A stretch of 42,532 bases of DNA from Sunxiuqinia dokdonensis (GTDB lineage Bacteria; Bacteroidota; Bacteroidia; Bacteroidales; Prolixibacteraceae): assembly GCF_001270965.1 (NCBI RefSeq), contig NZ_LGIA01000145.1:1-42532 (forward strand), written 5' to 3'. The notes under the pieces are model-generated. The model searched no databases. It had not been told where the DNA came from and saw only the letters and a list, made by a program, of their open reading frames with translations. The translations under genes and the position numbers were made by a program. Numbering within the stretch: position 1 is the stretch's first letter; each line of letters opens with the position of its first letter. Shown here piece by piece: positions 25,231-34,300 of the stretch.

Positions 25231-25605
25231 TCAGATGCTCCATTTTTCAGGAGATCGTTGCATGTTCACCAACATTCCAATAATGTTTTCGTATTCCTCA
25301 TCGAATTCTTTATACTGATCCTGTGAGATATATTGACATGCTACTGCAAAATCGAGCCAATTTTGAGTCTCGGCCGCTTCCGCTTCGCTTTCATTTAATT
25401 TGTTGACAAATGATTTTGGGTATTTTCTTCGGCGAAAAGCTTCTGAAATATTGCTGGAAACTGAACGCGATGATCTTCGGATCTGATCTGTCAGCGAGTA
25501 AGTTTCATCTTTAGGGAAAGATCTTGATAAAACAAAAATCTTCATGGCTACTTCGAAGGATTTCTTATAAACCTTTAGTTCCCGATGCGTTTTGATTCGT
25601 TCCAT
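25231..25605 (-). CDS. Four-helix bundle protein (S23/IVS-encoded family)
   Basis: A 124-residue all-helical protein of the family first met as the protein encoded by 23S rRNA intervening sequences, and structurally related to the Avd accessory protein of diversity-generating retroelements. Family signatures are the LKVYKKSFE start, IRRSSRSVSSNISEAF in the second helix, and the Glu-rich third helix NESEAEAAETQNWLDFA. No reverse transcriptase or variable repeat is nearby, so a retroelement role is not supported here. The gene occupies its own island between cinA and the M48 gene and both sides are CT/GA microsatellite. That arrangement suggests insertion as a unit. Biochemical function is unknown for free-standing members. 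Confidence 0.92.
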   Translation of the reverse strand: MERIKTHRELKVYKKSFEVAMKIFVLSRSFPKDETYSLTDQIRRSSRSVSSNISEAFRRRKYPKSFVNKLNESEAEAAETQNWLDFAVACQYISQDQYKEFDEEYENIIGMLVNMQRSPEKWSI

Positions 25606-25642
25606 AGTTTTATTATTGAATGGTTATTGTCTTTTTTAAATC

Positions 25643-25728
<86 letters not shown>

Positions 25729-25735
<7 letters not shown>

Positions 25736-26955
25736 CTCATCGCCGCCAGGCGCTCCAGCAGCGGTGGGTGCGAATAGTGCACAAACACATAGGCCGGGTG
25801 GGGGCGCAGGTTGCTGAGGTTTTTCACCGAGAGTTTTTTCAGGGCCGAGGCCAGGGGCTGGCCATTGTAATGTTGCGCGGCAAAAGCGTCAGCTTCGTAC
25901 TCATTCTTACGCGAAAAAAGATTCATGCCGATGCCGATCACGGAGGACAGCGGCGAGTACAAGATGCCAAAGGCAATCAGCCCGATGTGGAAGCTGGGTT
26001 CGCTGACGCCCAGGGCTGCCGAAAGGGCCGGACTGTCAATCAGCAGGGAGAAAATGTACAACATCAGCCCGGTTTGGATGATGCCGATGAGCAAACTCCA
26101 CAAGACATGTTTTTTCTTGTAATGCCCGATTTCGTGTGCCAGCACCGCTACCAGTTCCGGTATTTCCATGTCCTTGATCAGCGTGTCGTAAAGGACAATG
26201 CGTTTTTTCGGGCCCAATCCCGAGAAATAGGCGTTGGCTTTGGTGGAGCGTTTGCTGCCGTCAATCACATAAATATTGTCGAGCTTGAAGCCCACCTTGG
26301 AGGCAAAGCTTTGGATGGCCTGCTTCAGCTCACCGTCTTCCAGCGGCGTTTGCTTGTTGAACAGCGGTACGATGAGCGAGGAGTAAAACATGGCCATGAA
26401 AATGGAAAAGCCGCTGACCACCAGCCACACGTACAGCCAGAACCATTCGCCCGTTTTCAGGTAAATGAAAATGATCAACGCCAGCAAACCGCCGCCAATC
26501 AGTGCACCCAGCAACCAGCCTTTCAGCTTGTCGAGCACATAGGTTTTGGGGGTGGTTTTGTTGAATCCGTATCTTTCTTCAATCACAAAAGTGCTGTACA
26601 AGTCGAATGGCGTGCTGAGCAGATCGGAGGCCAGCAGCAAAATTCCGAAGAAAACTAGAGCCGACCACACCGGGCTGGCCGACACGGAAAGCGCCCACTG
26701 GTTAACCAGGGCAAAGCCTTCGAAGAAAAGCATTAGCACAATCAGCACAAAGCTGAACGAGCTGGTGAGCATGCCAAAGCGGTGGTTGGTTTTCGAGTAA
26801 GCTTGCTGGCGGCGGTATTTATCTTCGTCGTAAATGCCTTTTACTTCGTCGGGTAGCTGGCTTGTCCAGCGTGTGGTGTTCAGGTAATCGAGTACCCGTT
26901 CAACCACAAAATCCAAGATCAGGATACCCAGAATAATCCAGAATAGGGTTGTCAT
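25729..26955 (-). CDS. M48 family (Ste24/CAAX-type) zinc endopeptidase
   Basis: Integral-membrane zinc metalloprotease. The 408-residue product has about six to seven membrane segments, the catalytic box HEIGH (274-278) and the NEYEADAF motif (351-358) that supplies the third zinc ligand. The FNKTTPKTYVLDKLKG segment (about 131-146), the ANAYFSG motif (about 241-247) and the C-terminal YSHPPLLERL box match the Ste24-like group. In bacteria the role is probably membrane-protein quality control, since these cells lack CAAX-prenylated proteins. The ATG at 26955 directly precedes the first membrane helix; the 38 in-frame codons before it derive from an AT-rich repeat. Its 3' end runs into the CT microsatellite. 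Confidence 0.94.
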
Positions 26956-27428
26956 GTTGTGCAATTTTAAAAATGCTTTCAAAGGTAAGAAAAACCGGGA
27001 AGCTGATAGATCAAATTTCAAATTCCAAAAAAAAGAACAAACTCCAAAATCCAAAAAAACAAATTCCATCCGGCAGCTGCCGGATCAAGTTCTGTTTGTC
27101 AGTTGGCTGATAAGATTCAAAATAATTATTCAGGCTGGCGTAATTTTGAATTACGCATGCATGTAATCGTTGATTAAAAACTGATGCACCTGAAGTGGCA
27201 ACGTTTGGTGTTCAACTCCCAAACTCGCCTCGTCTGAGTGCTGCGATAACAACTTGCCCCGGAGAATTTCTGGAAGGGGGCGCTGCCGGACCCCGATGCT
27301 ATCGGGGTAGGCTGTTTGTAGCGGCAATACGCAGACCTATTGCATTGAGCAACATTTTTCAATGTCTTCAAATCAAAAAAAGTACCTGCCTACGCGTGTC
27401 TTATCACCAATCAGAATGCCGTTACGTC
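26956..27428. other. Gene-free interval with palindromes and a REP-like hairpin
   Basis: This 473-bp stretch has no convincing gene. It contains an AT-rich run of CAAATTCCAAAA-type near-repeats (about 27013-27066), an 18-bp perfect palindrome ATCCGGCAG-CTGCCGGAT (27068-27085), a tight hairpin GCGTAATT-TTG-AATTACGC (27138-27156) and a hairpin CCCCGAT-GCT-ATCGGGG (27291-27307) that looks like an interspersed REP-type element. The last could also serve as terminator for the S41 gene. A 65-codon minus-strand frame (27174-27371) covers the middle but lacks coding character. Confidence 0.7.
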
Positions 27429-28664
27429 CTATTTAAAATTTATTTCTTCGATTACCCACTCCAGCATATTGTCATTTCCCTTTAAAAAACTTTCCCATTC
27501 GTATTTTAAAGGAACATCGGGCTGAACGCCGGAGGTTGTGGTTTCCTGAATACGAAACAGGCGCTTCGAATAACAAATCACCAGTTTTGAGTTGGGTAGC
27601 TCAAAAGTATCCATGTCCTGGTAACCAGTGGGGTTTGATCCTGTGGGTTCGCCAACAACTGTTGCATTCAGCAGCTCGCGAAACAAGGCAGTATTGCTGG
27701 CCCCTGCCGAAAATGTTACCTTATCGCACAAAACGTAAACGCCCGACTTCCAGTCTATCGGATCGGCAATATTCAGCGCATTGGCCAACACCAACCCAAC
27801 ATACAAATCGCCGCCACCGTTATTTCTTAAGTCGATCACTAATTTTTGAATATTCTGCTGATAAATGTAAGCTACCATCTCTTCTGCAACAGTCATCATG
27901 TCTTCAAATTTGGGGTAACTTTCAAAATGAATATAAAGACCGTTGGTTTCAACTATAGGAGCATACCAAAAATTTTCGATTGCCGGATTTTCAGGAGCCG
28001 AAATTTCAGGAACACCAATTTCTATTTTGCTGAATGCTGTTTTATCATAGTCTTCCCAACTTAGCGGACGCAATTCTTCTCTGATTCGCTTTCCGTTGTC
28101 ATATTGAAAAGTAAAAACAGTAGCTGCATTTTGATGAGCGATTCCCAAACCATGCAACAATCCGGCATTTGTAAGATATTGTGCTGTTCTAACTACCTGC
28201 GAATATTCGTTCTCTACAAACTGAGCTACTTCACCAATTTTTTCAGCAACAGAATCAATCGGCAGGCCATTGATTTCAACCACCTTCTGACCGAGTATAT
28301 GTTTGTGGCTTTCTGAAATTGCTACAACCCGCCAACTCCCGTCAAAATTTTGCAGTTCCAGCGGAAAATTATGCAGATCAAGATTCCGGGTTGAAACAGC
28401 GGTATGCCCATCGCCTATCTTGCGGGTAAGCCGCATTAGATCGATCACGGTTTCGAAATCCGTTTTTTCTCCAACAGCAGCTTTTATTCTTTCCAACTCA
28501 GCCTCGAATTCCGCCCTTTTTATCTGGTTGTACACATCAATATGCTTTTCTTCCAGGCCGCCTTTATATGCCGCCAAATCTTCGAGCCAGGCTTCTCTGC
28601 TCAATTCTTGCGAAACTCCTGCAACCGAAAGCAGGATCATTAACGTCATCAAAATTGTCTTCAT
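27429..28664 (-). CDS. S41 family (tail-specific/C-terminal-processing) peptidase
   Basis: Secreted serine protease. The 411-residue product has a signal peptide (about 1-19), an N-terminal helical part with the IGDGHT motif (about 82-87), a reduced PDZ-like segment (about 115-150), and the S41 fold with LVIDLRNNGGGD (about 285-296). The presumed nucleophile lies in FSAGASN (about 328-334), followed by the GEPTG loop. The catalytic-lysine position of CtpA-type enzymes is not obvious, as in many S41 group B proteins. It is the last gene of the minus-strand hydrolase run, with its start codon only three bases after the stop of the acetyltransferase gene. Confidence 0.88.
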   Translation of the reverse strand: MKTILMTLMILLSVAGVSQELSREAWLEDLAAYKGGLEEKHIDVYNQIKRAEFEAELERIKAAVGEKTDFETVIDLMRLTRKIGDGHTAVSTRNLDLHNFPLELQNFDGSWRVVAISESHKHILGQKVVEINGLPIDSVAEKIGEVAQFVENEYSQVVRTAQYLTNAGLLHGLGIAHQNAATVFTFQYDNGKRIREELRPLSWEDYDKTAFSKIEIGVPEISAPENPAIENFWYAPIVETNGLYIHFESYPKFEDMMTVAEEMVAYIYQQNIQKLVIDLRNNGGGDLYVGLVLANALNIADPIDWKSGVYVLCDKVTFSAGASNTALFRELLNATVVGEPTGSNPTGYQDMDTFELPNSKLVICYSKRLFRIQETTTSGVQPDVPLKYEWESFLKGNDNMLEWVIEEINFK

Positions 28665-28667
28665 TTT

Positions 28668-29303
28668 CTACTCGTTTTTTAACCGACGAAGTGCTGCTAC
28701 ATCATTTCCAGTAAGAATTTGTGCCGATCGGGTAATTTTCTCAATATCCCAGTTCCACCATTTTAATTGCAGAAGTATCTCAATTTGCTCAGCAGAAAAA
28801 CGTTTTCGAATTGGCTTGGCAGGATTGCCTCCAACAATTGTATATGGTTCGACATCTTTTGTTACTGTTGAATTTGTTGCAATTATAGCTCCATCTCCGA
28901 TTTTCACTCCGGGCATTATCACGGCGTTGTGCCCAATCCAAACATCATTACCAACAACCGTATCGCCTTTAAATGGAAAGCTTTTCCCTTCCATGGCATT
29001 GGCCCAGTCGCCACCAAAAATTGAAAATGGATACGACGAGATGGAATCGGTTAAATGGTTGCCGCCATTCATAATAAAAGTAGCGCCGGAAGCTATCATG
29101 CAAAATTTTCCGATAATTAGTTTATCTCCTACAAAATCGAAATGATACTTTACATTCTTTTCGAAATTATGAACGTCATCAAAATCATCGTAATAGGTGT
29201 AATCGCCTACAATAATGTTGGGATTTGTAATCATGTTCTTCAGAAAACACAACTTGTTGTGGTGCGCTAGTGGAAAGGTTTTATTTTTATCCGGGATATT
29301 CAT
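28668..29303 (-). CDS. Vat-like xenobiotic acetyltransferase (CatB-related, left-handed beta-helix)
   Basis: A 211-residue hexapeptide-repeat O-acetyltransferase. Hexapeptide repeats run through about residues 60-165 (IIGKFCMIASG, VVGNDVWIGHNAVIMPGVKIGDGAIIA, NSTVTKDV). The catalytic-histidine region NGGNHLTD and the inserted loop with SISSYPFSIFGGDW match the Vat/streptogramin A acetyltransferase group; GGNPAKPIRKRF and the KWWNWD motif close the domain. The N-terminal ITNPNIIVGDYTYYDD block is typical. Housekeeping homologues in Bacteroidota are common and need not confer antibiotic resistance. It is tightly coupled to the S41 gene downstream. Confidence 0.92.
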   Translation of the reverse strand: MNIPDKNKTFPLAHHNKLCFLKNMITNPNIIVGDYTYYDDFDDVHNFEKNVKYHFDFVGDKLIIGKFCMIASGATFIMNGGNHLTDSISSYPFSIFGGDWANAMEGKSFPFKGDTVVGNDVWIGHNAVIMPGVKIGDGAIIATNSTVTKDVEPYTIVGGNPAKPIRKRFSAEQIEILLQLKWWNWDIEKITRSAQILTGNDVAALRRLKNE

Positions 29304-29347
29304 CTATCGAATCATTAATTTGTGTGTTAAGATATAAAAACATCGAT

Positions 29348-30424
29348 TTACAATTCTTTCGTTACAATGGTTTCTATAATCGAATTTCGTTTTGCCGCGG
29401 TATCATCTTGCTGATTACTTAAGGCAATTACCACTCCACTACTTTCTGGAACAAAACCAATAAGCGATGCAAAGCCATCGATATCGCCACCGTGCCAGAG
29501 AAACGTCTTTCCACTAATTTTACTTTTGAACCAGGCCAGTCCAAAAACTGTACTCTCTGCAGGCACCTCTCCTCCAAAGATAAGCTCTTTTTCATCGGCA
29601 GAAAACCATTCGTCGCCCATGGCTGCTTTGCACCATTTTTCGAGGTCGCCAACGGTACTGGTCCAACAACCCGCCCCTAAAGTAATTTCTATCGGATACG
29701 CCGAAACATTTGCATTGCCGTTGTATCCTTGTGCATACTGCTCGCCCGATATTTCGTCAGTTCCCATTTCGGTGTCGGTCATGTCCAGCGGAGTCAGCAC
29801 ATTCGCTTTTATGTAGTCTTCGTAAGTTTCGCCCGATAACTCTTCGATAAGCAAAGCCGCAATCAGAAAATTAGTGTTTGAATACGCCATCGAACTTCCG
29901 GGTTCAAAATCCAAATCAGTATCCGACAAATAAGTTTTTATCAAAGTATAAATATCTTCAGGAGAAATCTGCTCGCCACTTTTAGCTTTGGTTTCTACAA
30001 AAGGTAAATAATCCGGAACTCCAGACTGGTGGCTCAACAAATGCCGGATCGTAATCTCTTCTCCATGCGGAAAGTCAGCATCTAAATCGCTTAACGGCTG
30101 GTCGAACCCTGTTATTAGTCCATCGCGTTTTAACTGAACAACGCCCATTCCGGTTAGTGTTTTACTTACCGATCCAATCCTGAACTTTGTATCCGCATTA
30201 TTTAAAACCCCGCCACTTTTGTTGGCTTCTCCAAAACCTCGTCGCAATATATCATCGCCGTTTTTCGAGATCAATACCGAGCCGTTAAAGTCAATGTCTT
30301 CAAAAAAGGTAAGTGCATCGGTATAATCTCCGGGGTTTGGCAGCGGATTTTCATCGTCGCTACATGCAGAAAAAAGCGTTAATACAGAGAGAAAAAGGAT
30401 AAGTGTGTAAAGTCTTTTTTTCAT
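29348..30424 (-). CDS. Serine hydrolase lipoprotein, beta-lactamase/DD-peptidase (class C-like) family
   Basis: Predicted penicillin-binding-protein-like hydrolase. The 358-residue product has a signal peptide and lipobox ending FSAC near residue 20. It shows the serine-lysine motif SVSK (about 86-89), the tyrosine motif YSN (about 179-181, SMAYSNTNF) and a C-terminal HGG motif (FLWHGGDIDGF), all in the usual order of the S12/beta-lactamase superfamily. Such proteins may be peptidases, esterases or amidases, so a beta-lactam target is not implied. The ATG at 30424 starts the signal peptide; seven earlier in-frame codons were left out. It is one of two such lipoproteins in this cluster. Confidence 0.92.
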   Translation of the reverse strand: MKKRLYTLILFLSVLTLFSACSDDENPLPNPGDYTDALTFFEDIDFNGSVLISKNGDDILRRGFGEANKSGGVLNNADTKFRIGSVSKTLTGMGVVQLKRDGLITGFDQPLSDLDADFPHGEEITIRHLLSHQSGVPDYLPFVETKAKSGEQISPEDIYTLIKTYLSDTDLDFEPGSSMAYSNTNFLIAALLIEELSGETYEDYIKANVLTPLDMTDTEMGTDEISGEQYAQGYNGNANVSAYPIEITLGAGCWTSTVGDLEKWCKAAMGDEWFSADEKELIFGGEVPAESTVFGLAWFKSKISGKTFLWHGGDIDGFASLIGFVPESSGVVIALSNQQDDTAAKRNSIIETIVTKEL

Positions 30425-30449
30425 GATTAAAATTGTTTTTGTCAAGGGA

Positions 30450-31352
30450 TTAAAGCCAGATACTGTTACGAATTAATTCTGTTGTTTTTCTGTTGTCTTG
30501 TTTTGATAATATGTGCTTCGAATTGCGGAGCAAAACCACTTCGCTTAGCAATGGAAAAATCGTATTGGCACGTTTAATTAATTTCTTTCCGGGGAACAGT
30601 AAATCTTTTTCTGCGGCAATAATGTGTACAGGTGTTTTTATTTGCAGGGCTTCCTTCTTTCTGATTAAAGGAGCTTTTGACAAATCTATTTTGTAGTGCA
30701 AATACACATTGGATAAAAATGCTTTTGAAAATTCATTTTCTTCGGTGTAAAATTCTTCCAGAAACCAGTTTAGGTACTTCGTACTCTTCGTTGCCCGGTA
30801 CATTTTCAGCGGAAGAATTACTTTCATAAAAAGCTGAAGTGGGTTTCCGTTTACAATTCCTTCGGGAGTAATTAAAAACGTTCGGGCAATTCGTTTTTCG
30901 TCAAATATTAAAGTCTTCAATGCTATAAAGCCGCCCCTGGAAATTCCAACCAAAGAGGTGTTTTGAAGCCCAAATCTTGAAAGAATTTCGTACATCCATT
31001 TTCCATAGGTGTTGTCCTTCATGTTTAACCTTAATTCTTCGCTGAGGTTGGGTTGTCCCAACACATCAATGGCATAAACCCTGAAATGATATGTAAGTTC
31101 TACCATTGATTCGAGCGCGAGCGGAGCACAACTATTAGTGTCGTGCAGCAAAACAAGGGGTGGTTTCCCCTCTGGTCCGGTAATTACAAGGTTGGTATCT
31201 CCGAAAGTGGTTTCAATCATTTTCTGTTCGTAACTAATGGGTAGTTTGTCCAGTTTTTGATAGTACATTCTGATCATTTCCTTCCGCGTATCGAGGCCGT
31301 TAAAAAAAGTGTTCATGGCTTTGTGTTTTCTGATTTTAGCAGGCAATTCCAC
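30450..31352 (-). CDS. Alpha/beta hydrolase
   Basis: Predicted cytoplasmic alpha/beta-fold hydrolase of up to 300 residues. It has a long helical N-terminus before the first strand (PPLVLLHDTN, oxyanion region), the YAIDVLGQ strand, the nucleophile elbow GISRGG (about 148-153), and the late acid and histidine regions (IIAAEKDLLF and NSKHILSKQ). The longest frame begins with GTG at 31352, four bases after the upstream stop. An internal ATG at 31316 gives a 288-residue product and may be the true start. The substrate is unknown. It is the first of two alpha/beta hydrolases from the 3' side of this cluster; the other is secreted, which suggests consecutive steps in two compartments (inference). 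Confidence 0.88.
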   Translation of the reverse strand: MELPAKIRKHKAMNTFFNGLDTRKEMIRMYYQKLDKLPISYEQKMIETTFGDTNLVITGPEGKPPLVLLHDTNSCAPLALESMVELTYHFRVYAIDVLGQPNLSEELRLNMKDNTYGKWMYEILSRFGLQNTSLVGISRGGFIALKTLIFDEKRIARTFLITPEGIVNGNPLQLFMKVILPLKMYRATKSTKYLNWFLEEFYTEENEFSKAFLSNVYLHYKIDLSKAPLIRKKEALQIKTPVHIIAAEKDLLFPGKKLIKRANTIFPLLSEVVLLRNSKHILSKQDNRKTTELIRNSIWL

Positions 31353-31356
31353 TTTT

Positions 31357-32310
31357 TTACTGTTTTATTTCCGACGCTATATTCTGGATTACGATATCCT
31401 GCATTTGTGTTGCTGCAAAAGCCGGAATATTGTGCCCCACTCCCTCAATCCGGGAAAGTCTTTTTGAAGGTGCTTTTAGCTGCCCGAAATATTCTTCGGT
31501 GAGTTTGAAATATGTGGTGTAATCGTTTTCACCCAAAATAAAATACACCGGACAATCAATAGCTGTTACCGTTTCTTTGAGATCAATTGAATAAAGTTCC
31601 TGGTAAAGTGGCATCCACATTTTTCCCCAGCCTTTGAAGAATGAAAGCAACTGCTCAAACTGTTCCTCCGACATTTCTTCGCCGCCAAACGCGGTTTCCC
31701 AACGGTATTGAACAAGCATCTGTTTTACATCATCGTACGGAATTTTTACTTCCGAAAGCTGCTGAACCGCCTTTGTATTTCCTTCTAGCTGAAAGTGGTT
31801 TTTAAGAATCTGCAAGGTTGCCTGCTGGCTTCTTAGGTTGCTAACAACCGGGCTCAAAGCAATATACGCGCTTATTTTGCGGGGATATTTCTGTGCCAGA
31901 TGAAAACCTAAAACCGTTCCCCAGGAGTTGCCCAACACCATCAGTTTATCGCGTTTAAAATGACTCAAAAGGTAGTACATAACTTCTTCAGCATCTTTTT
32001 TCATTTGAGCTAAAGTTGGCGGAATTGCCGGAGTGTTTAAGCGCTGTGTTTCCCCTGAACCGCGTTGGTCCCAGTGAACCACGACAAAGTGGTCTTCAAG
32101 TTTTCCGGTAACAAAATCTTTATGTGCCGAAACCGCGGCACCAGGCCCGCCGTGCAAATAAAGTAAAATCGGCTTGTTCAAATCATTTCCGTTTATTCTT
32201 AGGTATTGTTTTATTCCGCCGATTTCAACGATCTGAGTTGTGTCTATTGCTGTTGCATCTGCTATTTTGGCAAACATGACTAAAGCAAGCAGATAGAAAA
32301 GTCTATTCAT
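31357..32310 (-). CDS. Secreted alpha/beta hydrolase, proline iminopeptidase-like
   Basis: A 317-residue protein with a signal peptide (about 1-19) and the S33 prolyl-aminopeptidase pattern: HGGPG oxyanion motif (about 53-57), DQRGSG (about 81-86), the nucleophile elbow GNSWG (about 127-131), the acid in LGENDYTT and the histidine in GVGHNIP. HGGPG and DQRG together are characteristic of proline iminopeptidases and close esterase relatives. Secretion of such an enzyme is less common and points to a periplasmic peptide or ester substrate. The gene is 11 bp from the preceding serine-hydrolase gene and four bases from the following hydrolase gene. Confidence 0.9.
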   Translation of the reverse strand: MNRLFYLLALVMFAKIADATAIDTTQIVEIGGIKQYLRINGNDLNKPILLYLHGGPGAAVSAHKDFVTGKLEDHFVVVHWDQRGSGETQRLNTPAIPPTLAQMKKDAEEVMYYLLSHFKRDKLMVLGNSWGTVLGFHLAQKYPRKISAYIALSPVVSNLRSQQATLQILKNHFQLEGNTKAVQQLSEVKIPYDDVKQMLVQYRWETAFGGEEMSEEQFEQLLSFFKGWGKMWMPLYQELYSIDLKETVTAIDCPVYFILGENDYTTYFKLTEEYFGQLKAPSKRLSRIEGVGHNIPAFAATQMQDIVIQNIASEIKQ

Positions 32311-32321
32311 TGTAATTGTTT

Positions 32322-33497
32322 TTAGTTTCGTTTTTCTATTCTTCCCAAGTCATTTATAAACGAAAGCACTTTCGCCATTAGCACAGCCGAGTTTTTCACC
32401 TGCTCTGTTTGATTGAGTGTACCCGCCAGAAAAACATCCAGTTCCGGGCAATAATACATAAACGAGCCGGTGATTCCGGAGTGGCCAACCACTGCTAAGT
32501 CGGGTAAAACGGGAAATAGTTTTTTGAACGAAATTTTTCGCAGGCCATAGCCGTATTCCATCCCACGGGTTTCGGGAATCCAGTTTTGCATTTCTTCTAA
32601 TGTTGCTTCTGAAATAATTTCTCCCGTAAACAAAGCCTGCTGAAATCTATTCAAATCACCGGCGGTAGAAACCAAACCTCCACCCGCCCAGTCGGCACTC
32701 AGGCTTTTCATGCTGCTAACTTCTGTTTCTCCTGCATAGACTTCGGCCATTCTAGCTGTTTCAGCTGCTGGTTCGGAACGTAAAAACATGAAGCTGTTTT
32801 TCATGCCAAGCGGCTCAAAAAAATGCGTCCTGAAAAATTCGTGCAATGAAACTTCACTGAGCTTTTCAATAATCAAACCCAGCAAAACATACTCGGTATC
32901 GGTATAGTTATAATTGGTATCAGGCACAAACAAGGGCTGCATCTTTTCTTTAGCAAAGCGAACTGTTTCGTTCGGATTCCAGAACTTTTCGGGATTGGCG
33001 AACAAAAGCTCCATCACGTTTTTACTGCCATCAATGGTTTCACCTTCAAAATAATCGGGCAAACCCGATGTGTGCTGCAACAATTGGGCAATGGTAATTT
33101 CGTTCGAATAATCTTTTCCTTCAAAAACATGCAAGTTCTCCATAACTGAATCGGGAAGAAATAGTGCGATTTTATCGTTGAGCTTTAAACGGCCTTCTTC
33201 TGCCAAAACAGCAATAGCCGTGGCTGTAAAAGTTTTTCCAATGCTGGCGGTATAAAACGGGTTGACTGCCGTAACAGCTTCCCCGTTTTGAAATTGTCCA
33301 CCAACAAAATTCCAGTCGATTTTCTGCGAAGGCGAGTAAACCTGCAAAAATGCGTTGTGTACATCGTCTTTTGCCAGTTCTTTTAGAAATAGCTTTTCCG
33401 TTCTCTTGCGGGCTTTATCCCTGTTTAGGTCAGAAGAACATCCGCTTAGAAATAAAAGCACAAAAAGAATAACTGTTGCCAAATAAAGCTGTTTCAT
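32322..33497 (-). CDS. Second serine hydrolase lipoprotein, beta-lactamase/DD-peptidase family
   Basis: A 391-residue lipoprotein with lipobox ending LSGC (Cys20). The serine-lysine motif is SIGK (about 87-90, TASIGKTFTA), the tyrosine motif is YTD (about 197-199, YNYTDTEY; Asp replaces the usual Asn), and the third motif is HSG (VVGHSGITG). The fold matches the S12 family of class C-like serine hydrolases. It is clearly diverged from the other serine hydrolase of this cluster and so probably has a different substrate. It starts one base after the DUF4386 gene ends, a sign of co-translation. Confidence 0.92.
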   Translation of the reverse strand: MKQLYLATVILFVLLFLSGCSSDLNRDKARKRTEKLFLKELAKDDVHNAFLQVYSPSQKIDWNFVGGQFQNGEAVTAVNPFYTASIGKTFTATAIAVLAEEGRLKLNDKIALFLPDSVMENLHVFEGKDYSNEITIAQLLQHTSGLPDYFEGETIDGSKNVMELLFANPEKFWNPNETVRFAKEKMQPLFVPDTNYNYTDTEYVLLGLIIEKLSEVSLHEFFRTHFFEPLGMKNSFMFLRSEPAAETARMAEVYAGETEVSSMKSLSADWAGGGLVSTAGDLNRFQQALFTGEIISEATLEEMQNWIPETRGMEYGYGLRKISFKKLFPVLPDLAVVGHSGITGSFMYYCPELDVFLAGTLNQTEQVKNSAVLMAKVLSFINDLGRIEKRN

Positions 33498-33498
33498 G

Positions 33499-34242
33499 TT
33501 ATTTTTCTGAGTTAATTGCGGTATAAACTACTCTGTGTTTGTCTTTTCGGATTGCTCCTTTAAAAATCAGCCAGATACAAAGTGAGAGTTCGCCCAAATT
33601 GGCAGGAATGGTAGCAAATTCTGATATTGCTCCGAAGTAAGCGGGAAAAAGGAAATAGCTCAGAAAATCGATCTCGTAACCAACGGCCCCGGCAATTAAC
33701 AAACCACCGAAAATTTTCGCCCAAACGCCCGGGAACAAGTCCGATTTCATTACCAAATAGCCTAAAGCGAACAACCAAAGTCCATAAAACAAGTGCCCAA
33801 TGTGTACTCCGTGCGTGTGTAAATCGAGGAAAAATAACGACAGCGCTTGCAACTGCTGTTCTGAAAACACCGCTAAATATTCGTTTCCACCTAAAACAAA
33901 CTGAGCGGCAAACTGATTCAGTACATTAACCCCCATCATGGCGCCTGAAACCAGAACTACTGCAAGCAATGCGCGAGCGTAGTGTTTATTGGTTGTTTGA
34001 AACATTCGGTAAAAAATCAAACCAAGAAAAATAAAACTCACTATAAACATCAGATCAGAAACCAGCCCCAGTCTGAAAAAGAAATCTCTATTCAGAATAT
34101 TTTGAGCGGTAGCTGCTGCATTTCCGGGTTCGATAATCCCTGCCCGAACAAAAAAGTGGGCAAAAATACCGGTTAATATCAATGTCAGGTAAACTGAACC
34201 TGCTTTTGCAATTAATTGGTGTTTTGGACTTATTGTTTTCAT
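33499..34242 (-). CDS. DUF4386 family membrane protein
   Basis: A 247-residue polytopic inner-membrane protein with about six membrane helices. The pattern of a first helix followed by NRDFFFRLGLVSDL, a central HTHGVHIGHLFYGLW segment and GYLVMKS is typical of DUF4386, a family of unknown function often found near regulators and hydrolases in Bacteroidota. It ends one base before the second serine hydrolase gene. No transport or enzymatic motif was identified. Its role in the cluster is unknown. Confidence 0.87.
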   Translation of the reverse strand: MKTISPKHQLIAKAGSVYLTLILTGIFAHFFVRAGIIEPGNAAATAQNILNRDFFFRLGLVSDLMFIVSFIFLGLIFYRMFQTTNKHYARALLAVVLVSGAMMGVNVLNQFAAQFVLGGNEYLAVFSEQQLQALSLFFLDLHTHGVHIGHLFYGLWLFALGYLVMKSDLFPGVWAKIFGGLLIAGAVGYEIDFLSYFLFPAYFGAISEFATIPANLGELSLCIWLIFKGAIRKDKHRVVYTAINSEK

Positions 34243-34300
34243 TGTTGATGAATTTTTTCCCCGAAAATTCCCTTTTCAGAAACCCAGGGCAAGTTTATTT

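Noticed and set aside
25231-25605. Diversity-generating retroelement accessory protein (Avd)
   Set aside because: The fold family is related, but no reverse transcriptase, template repeat or variable repeat is nearby.
27174-27371. 65-codon minus-strand frame in the gap after the M48 gene
   Set aside because: Covers a palindrome-rich non-coding stretch and shows no recognisable motif or coding bias.
28668-30424. Antibiotic-resistance genes (streptogramin acetyltransferase and beta-lactamase)
   Set aside because: Both families have many non-resistance members in Bacteroidota and the motifs cannot separate them; described by fold only.
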